Positions 56,967-64,000 of a DNA stretch of 64,000 bases are shown piece by piece. Source of the stretch: an uncultured Mucilaginibacter sp. (GTDB taxonomy: Bacteria; Bacteroidota; Bacteroidia; Sphingobacteriales; Sphingobacteriaceae); the NCBI GenBank assembly GCA_903864275.1, contig CAIPFE010000040.1:1-64000 (forward strand), in the 5' to 3' direction. The first letter of the stretch is position 1. Every line of letters starts with the position of its first letter. The notes under the pieces were generated by a model that saw nothing but the letters and a program-made list of their open reading frames with translations, did not search any database and was not told the DNA's origin. Position numbers and translations under genes: made by a program.

Positions 56967-57004
56967 AGATCAGTGATTAGTCCGGAAGTCCGAAAGAAGC
57001 TGCT
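56964..57004. repeat. TTAGAGATCAG words followed by GTCCGGAAGTCCGAAAG
   Basis: The Hpt TAG stop lies in GGTTAGAGATCAGTG; AGTCCGGAAGTCCGAAAG and AAGCTGC follow, as at 18186-18230. Same composite order as after dprA. Confidence 0.75.
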
Positions 57005-57084
57005 ATAGATGTTTTGGTAAAAAATAACTTAGCTATATAGAAGAGATTAATATACTGTCCGAAAATAAAGTAATGGTCATCTGT

Positions 57085-57165
57085 TACAGCTTTAAGCTTT
57101 TTGCTTTAAACTTTTAGCTAATCACTAACCACTAATCTCCAATCACTAATCTCTAAACCCCAACT
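57085..57165. repeat. CTTTAAGC words followed by CTAATCTCC words at the purS stop
   Basis: TACAGCTTTAAGC, TTTGCTTTAAAC and TTTTAGC are followed by ATCACTAACCACTAATC, CCAATCACTAATCTC. On the minus strand the last array begins in the purS TAG stop. It faces the copy after the Hpt gene, so the two can pair across the spacer. Confidence 0.7.
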
Positions 57166-57413
57166 TCCTCCACCCTAAAACTATAGCTTTCCATAATAAG
57201 GTTTGCCAATAGGTTTTTGCAGGCCTGGTCTATTTTGCTGTGGGCGGTTTCGGCATTATCGGCTTCAATTTCAAGAGTGATATGTTTACCGATACGCACA
57301 TTTTGTATTTCGGCTAAGCCGAGGTTTTTCATACTCCCGGTTACTGCTTTTCCCTGCGGGTCGAGTATTTCTTTTTTTGGCATTACGTCTATTTCGGCCT
57401 GGAACGTTTTCAT
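57153..57413 (-). CDS. purS: Phosphoribosylformylglycinamidine synthase subunit PurS
   Basis: An 86-residue small subunit that links PurL and PurQ in the fourth step of purine synthesis. MKTFQAEIDVMPKKEILDPQ, then GKAVTGSMKNLGLAEIQNVRIGK and ACKNLLANLIMESYSFRVEE match PurS over its full length. ATG 57413 is the family start; the frame continues upstream to 57512 through the pssA 3' region but those residues are not conserved. purL and purQ are not in the window. It is 76 bases after the pssA stop on the same strand. The TAG stop is in a TTAG-word repeat. Confidence 0.93.
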   Translation of the reverse strand: MKTFQAEIDVMPKKEILDPQGKAVTGSMKNLGLAEIQNVRIGKHITLEIEADNAETAHSKIDQACKNLLANLIMESYSFRVEEVGV

Positions 57414-57489
57414 TATATGGTTTTGTTTTTGTGTACAAATTGTTTTATCGCTGTCAACAGCCAGATATTTCATTTTACAGGCCACCAGC

Positions 57490-58251
57490 TCAGGCAGGGC
57501 TATCATGAGCATTGTTTATGCTATTGCTGCTCATAATGGGGTCATGCGCGAATTTGAATTGGACTATTGATAAGATAATATAGATCAATATCACTACCGG
57601 TACCGCCGCAAATTTAAAAAATAGTATTAAAATCGCCGAAAAGAGCAGCAATAAATAGCGATAAATGTTTTTATTAAAATCTTTGTTTTTAAATTTTAAT
57701 GACATCATTGGCATTTCGAGTACCAGTAAAGTGCACATTACAATTACAAAGCATGAGAGCACATAGGGATTTAATAAATAGGGTGTGTAATACCTGTTAT
57801 GATGCCCGATAATAATAGGAAACGAAGCAATCAGGATGGCGTTGGCCGGAGTTGGCATTCCAATAAAATTTTCGGCCTGCCGTGTATCTACATTAAATTT
57901 TGCCAGCCTTAATGCCGAAAATACAGGTATTAAAAATGCAATGAAGTTTAACCAGGGGCTTACATTATCAATTTGACGGGCCTGTAAGAAAAGTTGGTAC
58001 ATGATCACCGCCGGCAGCACCCCGAAACTTACCATATCGGCCAGTGAATCGAGGTCTTTACCTATACCTGAGAATGACTTAAGCACACGCGACGCGAGAC
58101 CATCAAAAAAATCAAAAATAGCCGAAAGGAAAATTGCATAAGCGGCTGCAATAAGCTCGCCTTTGAACGCTAAAACGATCCCTATGCACCCGCTAAAAAG
58201 GTTTGCGCAGGTAATTGCATTGGGCAAGTGTTTTTTGAGGCGTGAGTTCAT
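57490..58251 (-). CDS. pssA: CDP-diacylglycerol-serine O-phosphatidyltransferase
   Basis: A 253-residue integral membrane enzyme (about seven helices) making phosphatidylserine, precursor of phosphatidylethanolamine. The CDP-alcohol transferase motif is FDFFDGLASRVLKSFSGIGK followed by DLDSLADMVSFGVLP, with the metal aspartates spaced as in the family; the opening LPNAITCANLFSGCIGIVLAF is typical of the Bacillus-type PssA. No decarboxylase gene is adjacent. Bracketed by repeat words on the rho side. Confidence 0.94.
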   Translation of the reverse strand: MNSRLKKHLPNAITCANLFSGCIGIVLAFKGELIAAAYAIFLSAIFDFFDGLASRVLKSFSGIGKDLDSLADMVSFGVLPAVIMYQLFLQARQIDNVSPWLNFIAFLIPVFSALRLAKFNVDTRQAENFIGMPTPANAILIASFPIIIGHHNRYYTPYLLNPYVLSCFVIVMCTLLVLEMPMMSLKFKNKDFNKNIYRYLLLLFSAILILFFKFAAVPVVILIYIILSIVQFKFAHDPIMSSNSINNAHDSPA

Positions 58252-58270
58252 CCCGGTATGAAGGTATTAA

Positions 58271-58419
58271 GATTTTTTCGATTTCGGATTTCTGACTTTT
58301 TTCGATTTCGGATTTTGTTTTTTACTTAAGAACGTATTCCGTGATTTATATATTATATAATACACAAAATCTGAAATAATGTTCTTCTCCTAAATCCGAA
58401 ATCGAAACTCCGAAATCAA
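58271..58419. repeat. TTTCGATTTCGGATTT words and their inverse between rho and pssA
   Basis: TTTTTTCGATTTCGGATTTC twice (58271-58317) faces AAATCCGAAATCGAAACTCC (58392-58411), so the spacer can fold back. The second array ends one base before the rho TAA stop codon (on the minus strand). Confidence 0.75.
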
Positions 58420-60036
58420 TTAAGAGTTCATAGAGATCAGGAACTCTTCATTCGTTTTGGTACCTCTTATCTGGGATTGCAAAAATTCCATTGCCTCCTG
58501 CGAGTTCATATCCGCAAGGTGATTGCGAAGTATCCAAACACGCTGCAATGTATCGCGGTCAAGCAGCAGGTCATCGCGGCGTGTACTTGATGCGGTGATA
58601 TCAATGGCAGGGAATATACGTTTATTTGATAATTTACGGTCGAGTTGAAGTTCCATATTACCGGTGCCTTTAAACTCTTCAAATATAACCTCATCCATTT
58701 TCGAGCCGGTTTCTGTAAGGGCTGTGGCGATGATGGTTAATGAGCCGCCGTCTTCAATATTACGGGCTGCACCAAAAAAGCGCTTTGGTTTATGCAATGC
58801 GTTAGCGTCGACACCACCAGATAATATTTTACCTGATGCCGGTGCAACCGTATTATAGGCCCTGGCAAGGCGGGTAATTGAGTCTAAAAGAATAACTACG
58901 TCATGGCCGCACTCGACCATACGTTTTGCTTTTTCCAAAACGATGTTAGCAATTTTCACGTGGCGCTCCGCAGGTTCGTCAAATGTCGACGATACCACTT
59001 CAGCACGAACGCTACGGGCCATATCCGTTACTTCTTCCGGCCGTTCATCAATCAGTAATATGATCAGGTAAACTTCGGGGTGGTTCCTGGCAATAGCGTT
59101 GGCCACATCTTTTAGCAGCATTGTTTTACCGGTTTTAGGCTGCGCAACAATTAAACCGCGCTGACCTTTGCCTATTGGTGAAAAAAGGTCCATAATGCGG
59201 GTTGAATAATTGCCGGCATCAGTAAACAGGCTTAATTTTTCTGACGGGAAAAGCGGCGTTAAGTGATCAAAGGGGACGCGGTCACGCACCTCGGCGGGTA
59301 CGCGGCTGTTGATAGCTTCAACACGCACTAAAGGAAAGTATTTTTCACCTTCTTTAGGTGGCCTGATGCTGCCGCGCACGGTATCACCTGTTTTTAAGCC
59401 AAATAGCTTTATTTGCGATTGAGACACATAAATATCATCGGGCGATGTAAGATAATTATAATCGGATGAGCGCAAAAAGCCGTAACCATCAGGCATAATT
59501 TCCAATACGCCTTCGTTTACAATAACATTATCAAAATCAAGGTTTATTGGCGGCTCCTGGTTTTTTTGCTGTGAGGTTTGATTATTTACGCGCCTCTCAA
59601 TTTTTTGCGGACGGACTTCGGATGATTCTTCTTCGGATTTCATGCCGTCCTCGCCGGCCTGCGCTAACGACCCATCTTCTTCTGTTATTTCCGGTATTAC
59701 ATCATCCGCTTCATCCACCGGTTCGTCATCCTGCATATCAAACAAATTGGTGTCATCTAAAGGGACTTCTATCCGTGGCTCATTACTGTTTTTTATGGTA
59801 CGTATTCTTTTACGGACTTTTTCTGTGGTTTCAGCCGGTGCGGCGTTTTTTGGCGTGTAAATGGTGTTTACAGTTTTTTGCTGGGTCCGGGCTGCTTCGA
59901 TCAACTGCTCCTGCTCAACAATTTTGCTGATCAGTGAAGCTTTTCTAAGATCGTCAGCTTCGGCTATACCTAAATTTTTTGCAATTTCGCGCAACTCTGA
60001 AACGAGTTTGTCGTTCAATTCGTTTGTATCAAACAT
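58420..60036 (-). CDS. rho: Transcription termination factor Rho
   Basis: A 538-residue hexameric RNA helicase. Rho-N ([20 protein letters not shown]) is followed by a long charged, probably disordered insertion (about residues 55-165, acidic with [16 protein letters not shown]), then the cold-shock-like RNA-binding domain ([20 protein letters not shown]), Walker A region [16 protein letters not shown], Walker [20 protein letters not shown]-loop and R-loop ([22 protein letters not shown]). Insertions of this kind are common in Bacteroidota Rho. It is monocistronic; its upstream region holds an antisense-oriented hairpin. Confidence 0.97.
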   Translation of the reverse strand: MFDTNELNDKLVSELREIAKNLGIAEADDLRKASLISKIVEQEQLIEAARTQQKTVNTIYTPKNAAPAETTEKVRKRIRTIKNSNEPRIEVPLDDTNLFDMQDDEPVDEADDVIPEITEEDGSLAQAGEDGMKSEEESSEVRPQKIERRVNNQTSQQKNQEPPINLDFDNVIVNEGVLEIMPDGYGFLRSSDYNYLTSPDDIYVSQSQIKLFGLKTGDTVRGSIRPPKEGEKYFPLVRVEAINSRVPAEVRDRVPFDHLTPLFPSEKLSLFTDAGNYSTRIMDLFSPIGKGQRGLIVAQPKTGKTMLLKDVANAIARNHPEVYLIILLIDERPEEVTDMARSVRAEVVSSTFDEPAERHVKIANIVLEKAKRMVECGHDVVILLDSITRLARAYNTVAPASGKILSGGVDANALHKPKRFFGAARNIEDGGSLTIIATALTETGSKMDEVIFEEFKGTGNMELQLDRKLSNKRIFPAIDITASSTRRDDLLLDRDTLQRVWILRNHLADMNSQEAMEFLQSQIRGTKTNEEFLISMNS

Positions 60037-60454
60037 ATTATGAATTATAATTCAAAAGGATTTTCTAATTAGAATATTTTTTTGTGGCCGTATTTATTTT
60101 CAACAGTACTCAAGGATTGTGCCGTTTTTAAACGGCTTTTAAGCTTTCTGCTTGTGTGCAGGATTTCAATATCTTTCAGCAAATTTTATTTATATGGTTA
60201 CACATGGATGTGTTTATATGAAAGAAATTTGTTTTGCAGCTTTGTTTATGCAACATCTAAACCCATGTAAAATAATTAATAAAATAACCTGGAGTTTTAA
60301 ATTGTTTCTTTAGTGCAAGAAAAATTCAACGGAAAACACTGCAATTGTAAACAATTAATTTAGAAATTCAAACTATTTAAAAAAATATCCTGGATAAGCT
60401 AGCACTTAAGCTAATTTTTAGTTTTTTTGTGCATTCACAAAATTAACCGCATTA
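60037..60454. other. 418-base spacer between divergent rho and pyrF
   Basis: No gene is seen. It contains one hairpin (60121-60140) and is otherwise AT-rich. Being divergent, it should hold promoters for both rho and pyrF, but I could not identify convincing -33/-7 pairs. Confidence 0.5.
60121..60140 (+). terminator. Terminator-like hairpin upstream of rho
   Basis: GCCGTT (60121-60126) pairs with AACGGC (60131-60136) around TTTA, then TTTT on the plus strand. No plus-strand gene precedes it; it would stop transcripts running antisense out of rho, or fold within the rho leader. Confidence 0.45.
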
Positions 60455-61288
60455 ATGATTTCCCGCCTGCAGCTAATCAACCAGATCAAACAAAAAAAAT
60501 CATTCTTATGTGTGGGCCTTGATACCGATATCGAAAAGATCCCTGCATTTTTAAAAGAATATCCTGATCCGGTATTGGAGTTTAACAAGCGGATCATAGA
60601 CGCAACCAATGACCTTTGCGTTGCCTACAAACCCAATGCAGCGTTTTACGAGAGCAGGGGCGTAAAAGGTCTGCAAAGTTTGATTGATACCTGGAAATAC
60701 CTGCCAAAAGATTGTTTAAGCATAATAGATGCCAAACGCGGCGATATGGGCAATACCTCTGAAATGTATGCCAAAGCTTTTTTTGATGAAAGAGCCTCGG
60801 GTATGAGTTTTGACGCGATAACCGTTTCGCCTTATATGGGACATGACGCGGTTACTTCCTATTTAGCCTACCCCGGTAAATGGGTGGTCCTGCTGGCGCT
60901 TACCTCGTCCGCAGGCAGTAAGGACTTTCAATACCTAACAACCGACCGGGGATTGTTATACGAGGCCGTTATAAAGAAGGCAAATACCTGGGCCAGCGCT
61001 GACCGGATAATGTATGTGGTAGGTGCTACCAAAAGCACCGAGTTTACAAACATCCGAAAATACGCGCCGGATAATTTTTTACTGGTTCCCGGCATAGGGG
61101 CACAAGGCGGCAGCCTCGCCGATGTTTGCCATTATGGTATGAATAAGGATTGCGGGTTAATCGTAAATGCATCCCGTTCGATCATCTATGCGTCGAACGG
61201 CGAAGATTTTGCCGAAGCGGCACGGGCCGAGGCCCTGAATATGCGGCAACAGATGCAAGCGGAATTGGAAAAAGCTGGAGTGGTCTGA
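60455..61288 (+). CDS. pyrF: Orotidine-5'-phosphate decarboxylase
   Basis: A 277-residue enzyme of the type-2 (long) OMP decarboxylase group making UMP. The opening KKKSFLCVGLDTDIEKIP, the catalytic IIDAKRGDMGNT (Lys-x-x-Asp), AITVSPYMGHDAV and the phosphate loop LLVPGIGAQGGSLADV are clear. Other pyr genes are absent from the window. The stop codon abuts a TTACGAATTTAG repeat. Confidence 0.95.
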   Translation: MISRLQLINQIKQKKSFLCVGLDTDIEKIPAFLKEYPDPVLEFNKRIIDATNDLCVAYKPNAAFYESRGVKGLQSLIDTWKYLPKDCLSIIDAKRGDMGNTSEMYAKAFFDERASGMSFDAITVSPYMGHDAVTSYLAYPGKWVVLLALTSSAGSKDFQYLTTDRGLLYEAVIKKANTWASADRIMYVVGATKSTEFTNIRKYAPDNFLLVPGIGAQGGSLADVCHYGMNKDCGLIVNASRSIIYASNGEDFAEAARAEALNMRQQMQAELEKAGVV

Positions 61289-61319
61289 ATTACGAATTTA
61301 GATTTACGATTTACGAATC
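61287..61319. repeat. TTACGAATTTAGATTTACGA words after pyrF
   Basis: AATTACGAATTTAGATTTAC and GATTTACGAATCG start within the last base of the pyrF stop codon. Same family as at 14930 and 38215. Confidence 0.65.
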
Positions 61320-61470
61320 GGCACAGAGACTTAGGAAGTTTAATTCGGATAATATTTGTTTTTCAGAGACCCCGTGGGGGCTTCGCCATTTAAAACTAAG
61401 TTTTTATAGTTAGCATTGGCTTTTTTCGTGGTAATTGCTAAATTACAACCTCTTACGATTTGATAAAAAA

Positions 61471-63444
61471 ATGAAGAAACACTTACTGCTTATCACAGCT
61501 TTGTTTGCCGCTTGTTTTACCTTCGCCCAGCAAACCAAAAAACCAATACAGCCGACTGATGTTTACCGTATCCCAACGCTGGGCAGCCCCCAGGTTTCGC
61601 CGGATGGCAAATGGGTTGCGTATGACCTTTCGGAGGTTGACACCGCCAAAGACGGCCGGGTATCGCATCTATGGATGCAAAGCTGGGATGGTACGCAATC
61701 CATCCAGCTTACTTACGGCGACGAACCGGCTTCATCGCCAAAATGGAGCCCCGATGGCAAATACCTTTCGTTTATTTCCTCGCGCGATTCAAAAAACGGT
61801 TCACAGATATGGCTGATGGACCGCAGGGGCGGAGAAGGAAAAAAGCTTAGTGATATAAAAGGCGATATTAACGACTATTTGTGGTCGCCTGATGCGGGTA
61901 AGCTTTTGCTAACGATTAATGACCCGGAAAATGGCGGTAAAAAAGAACCGAAAACTCCAGACCCTATAAAAATTGACCGTTATCATTTTAAGCAAGATGT
62001 GGAAGGCTATTTGCTGCACCGGCATCCGCATTTATACTTGTTTGATATCGGCACAAAAAAACTGGATACACTGACAAAAGGCGACACCGATGAGGGCGCA
62101 GCAGAGTGGTCGCCCGATGGTAAGCAAATTGTTTTTGTAAGTAACCATTCCGCCGGTCCCGAAAGGAATGACAATGACGATATTTTTGTGATCGATGCCA
62201 AACCCAAGGCTGTGGCCAGCCAGTTTACCACATGGAAGGGTCGTGACGGGGCGCCGCACTGGAGCCCGGACGGTAAATACATTGCCTATTTACGATCTAC
62301 CAGCGATGCCGACTACATGATGTATGACCAGGAAATTTTATGTGTGATGGATGCCGACGGAAAAAATAACAAGCTGGTTACGCAACAACTCGACAGGCCG
62401 GTTACATCTTTCAGATGGAGCAAGGATAGTAAAACGATTGCCTTTTTAGTGGCTGATGACCGCGCAAGGTACGTGGATGCTTATGATGTGGCAAGCGGCA
62501 AAATGGCACCTGTTATAAAAGGGGAGTACTCGGTTGGCGGTATAGAAGCAAATCCGGACGGCAACTGGCTGATAGAAATGAGCAATCCCTATACACCTGC
62601 AGAATTGTATGCGCTTGAAAACGGTAAGACTCGCCGGTTGACTTTCCATCAGCAGCAATGGCTAAGTACTGTTAGCCTTGCGCATGTGGAAGGCTTTCAG
62701 TCAAGAAGCAATGACGGCACGCACGTTTCGGGATTGGTTTATACGCCCGACAGCGTGAATCGCAAAAAGCTGCCCATGATATTGTTTATTCATGGCGGGC
62801 CGGTTGGGCAGGATGAATTTAGTTTCGACCCTACCCGGCAAATATTATCGTCGGCAGGTTTCACGGTCATTGGTGTTAATTATCGCGGCAGCAATGGGCG
62901 CGGCCTCGATTATTGCAAGGCAATATATGCGGATTGGGGCAATAAGGAAGTTAAGGACCTGTTAGGCGCGGTTGATGAGGTGGTAAAAGAAGGGATTGCG
63001 GATCCCGACCATCTAGGTATTGGCGGCTGGAGCTACGGCGGCATACTTACCAATTACACCATAGCTTCAGATACGCGTTTTAAAGCCGCGGCCAGCGGCG
63101 CGGGCAGCAGCCTGCAAACTACCATGTACGGTATTGACCAATATGTTTTGCAGTATGACAACGAGATTGGCGCCCCATGGAAAAACCAGGACAAATGGAT
63201 AAAATTATCTTACCCGTTTTTTCATGCCGACAGGATAAAAACACCTGTGCTGTTTATGTCGGGTCTAAAGGATTTTAACGTACCTACCGCAGGGAGCGAA
63301 CAAATGTACCAGGCCCTTAAATCACAGGGTATAACTACCGAATTGATACTTTACCCGAATAGCTTCCATGGCATTAGTAAACCAAGTTATCAGGTTGACC
63401 GATTGCAGCGGTATATTGCATGGTATGATAAGTATTTGAAATAG
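61471..63444 (+). CDS. S9-family prolyl oligopeptidase-like peptidase, exported
   Basis: A 657-residue enzyme with a signal peptide (LLLITALFAACFTFAQ), a beta-propeller of PD40-type blades (VSPDGKWVAYDLSE, KWSPDGKYLSFISS, WSPDGKQIVFVSN), and a C-terminal alpha/beta-hydrolase. The catalytic triad is Ser521 in GGWSYGG, Asp601 in LKDFNVPT and His633 in NSFHGIS. It cleaves peptides in the periplasm or outside. I chose ATG 61471; the frame begins 12 codons earlier without a signal. The stop codon (TAG) begins GGGGTTAGAGATTAG. A paralogue starts 69 bases downstream. Confidence 0.93.
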   Translation: MKKHLLLITALFAACFTFAQQTKKPIQPTDVYRIPTLGSPQVSPDGKWVAYDLSEVDTAKDGRVSHLWMQSWDGTQSIQLTYGDEPASSPKWSPDGKYLSFISSRDSKNGSQIWLMDRRGGEGKKLSDIKGDINDYLWSPDAGKLLLTINDPENGGKKEPKTPDPIKIDRYHFKQDVEGYLLHRHPHLYLFDIGTKKLDTLTKGDTDEGAAEWSPDGKQIVFVSNHSAGPERNDNDDIFVIDAKPKAVASQFTTWKGRDGAPHWSPDGKYIAYLRSTSDADYMMYDQEILCVMDADGKNNKLVTQQLDRPVTSFRWSKDSKTIAFLVADDRARYVDAYDVASGKMAPVIKGEYSVGGIEANPDGNWLIEMSNPYTPAELYALENGKTRRLTFHQQQWLSTVSLAHVEGFQSRSNDGTHVSGLVYTPDSVNRKKLPMILFIHGGPVGQDEFSFDPTRQILSSAGFTVIGVNYRGSNGRGLDYCKAIYADWGNKEVKDLLGAVDEVVKEGIADPDHLGIGGWSYGGILTNYTIASDTRFKAAASGAGSSLQTTMYGIDQYVLQYDNEIGAPWKNQDKWIKLSYPFFHADRIKTPVLFMSGLKDFNVPTAGSEQMYQALKSQGITTELILYPNSFHGISKPSYQVDRLQRYIAWYDKYLK

Positions 63445-63462
63445 GGGTTAGAGATTAGAAAC
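63442..63462. repeat. TTAGAGATTAG word at the S9 peptidase stop
   Basis: TAGGGGTTAGAGATTAG begins with the TAG stop codon of the first S9 gene. It is the seventh copy of this word family in the window. Confidence 0.6.
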
Positions 63463-63513
63463 AGAAACTTTAAGTTTTTTTCGGTCCTTTTTAGAATTGA
63501 TAGCCATTGTTTT

Positions 63514-64000
63514 ATGAAGAAATTTTTACTCTTTGTCTTTATCACCTCTTTAAGTAATCATGCCTTTGGACAAACGACCCAAAAGCCATTTGCACCATCC
63601 GATTTAAACTTTATCCCAACCCTAAGCAACCCGGCGCTTTCGCCGGATGGTAAATGGGTAGCTTATGAACTGGCTGGCGTAGATACCGCCAAAAATAAAA
63701 GCGTTACCCATTTATGGATGCAAAGCTGGGACGGAAAGGAAAGTATTGAGCTAACCCACGGAACTGAGTCGGCAACAGCCCCCAAATGGAGCCCGGATAA
63801 TAAATATTTGTCTTTTTTATCGGAAAGAGAATCAACTAACGGCTCGCAGGTTTGGTTGATGGACAGGAGGGGAGGTGAAGGGAAAAAGCTGACCGATATA
63901 AAAGGTGAGCTGGCGGATTATGCTTGGTCGCCTGATGCTTCAAAGTTGGTGTTGGCCATAAAAGAGCCTGAAAATGGCGGTAAAACTGAACCTAAAACGC
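63514..64000 (+). CDS. Second S9-family peptidase, tandem paralogue, cut by the window edge
   Basis: The first 162 residues are present. A signal peptide (KKFLLFVFITSLSNHAFGQ) is followed by the same propeller start as the gene before: IPTLSNPALSPDGKWVAYEL, LWMQSWDGKESIELTHG, KWSPDNKYLSFLSERES and QVWLMDRRGGEGKKLTD. Counting by eye, identity to the upstream copy is about two-thirds over this stretch, so it arose by tandem duplication some time ago. The catalytic domain lies beyond the window. Confidence 0.9.
   Translation, partial: MKKFLLFVFITSLSNHAFGQTTQKPFAPSDLNFIPTLSNPALSPDGKWVAYELAGVDTAKNKSVTHLWMQSWDGKESIELTHGTESATAPKWSPDNKYLSFLSERESTNGSQVWLMDRRGGEGKKLTDIKGELADYAWSPDASKLVLAIKEPENGGKTEPKT

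Overview
The window looks like chromosomal DNA of a Bacteroidota bacterium of the family Sphingobacteriaceae, most like Mucilaginibacter or Pedobacter. This rests on gene content (long NusB, fused SecDF, DUF3276, DUF3667, DUF5522, tricorn-type S41 and S9 peptidases), on the conserved run nusB-DUF1573-yajC-ybbR-coaE, on -7 boxes of the type TAnnTTTG, and on the lack of Shine-Dalgarno signals. I see no rRNA, tRNA, insertion sequence, prophage, CRISPR array or origin. About 62 protein genes are dense, mostly housekeeping, and lie on both strands in short operons.

Layout. 0.2-3.6 kb: a GH130-like lipoprotein and a glycosidase-like protein fused to an FGE-fold domain. 3.7-8.4 kb (minus): ychF, a PUR/DUF3276 protein, an ABC exporter and an AT-rich MORN-repeat gene. 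8.6-16.1 kb (plus): leucine dehydrogenase, the nusB-to-coaE operon, an MBL-fold exonuclease with DUF5522, a MarR regulator and a DUF3667 membrane protein; a PAP2 phosphatase converges on the last. 16.8-26.5 kb (plus): glmM, a cysteine desulfurase, two disordered small proteins, a tricorn-like protease and an M16 peptidase. 26.6-36.4 kb: accD, fructose-bisphosphate aldolase, a GNAT enzyme, HMG-CoA lyase, NDH-2, secDF, and a thyA-small ORF-folA operon. 36.6-39.1 kb: a broken antitoxin-like gene, a zinc-ribbon hypothetical, ispE, a decayed dehydrogenase and a LapA-like protein. 39.1-40.1 kb has no gene. 40.1-45.8 kb: tgt-lptG-EamA (minus) and glycosyltransferase-sigma factor-rsmG (plus). 46.4-51.6 kb: dprA, sixA-like, and an ADP-heptose/LPS-core cluster. 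51.7-58.3 kb: polX, small hypotheticals, sppA, folK, an Hpt protein, purS and pssA. 58.4-64 kb: rho, pyrF and two tandem S9 peptidases, the second cut by the window edge.

The most unusual feature is in the spacers. At least eight families of short simple sequence words recur, often as inverted pairs that could fold across a spacer. They are repeatedly anchored on stop codons: about 19 gene 3' ends have the stop codon inside, or within a few bases of, one of these words, and in at least four cases the word also encodes the last residues of the protein. One family also carries start codons. A different GC-rich palindrome has entered the thyA reading frame in frame. I found no convincing new multi-gene defence or metabolic system; the stop-anchored repeats are the best candidate for something undescribed.
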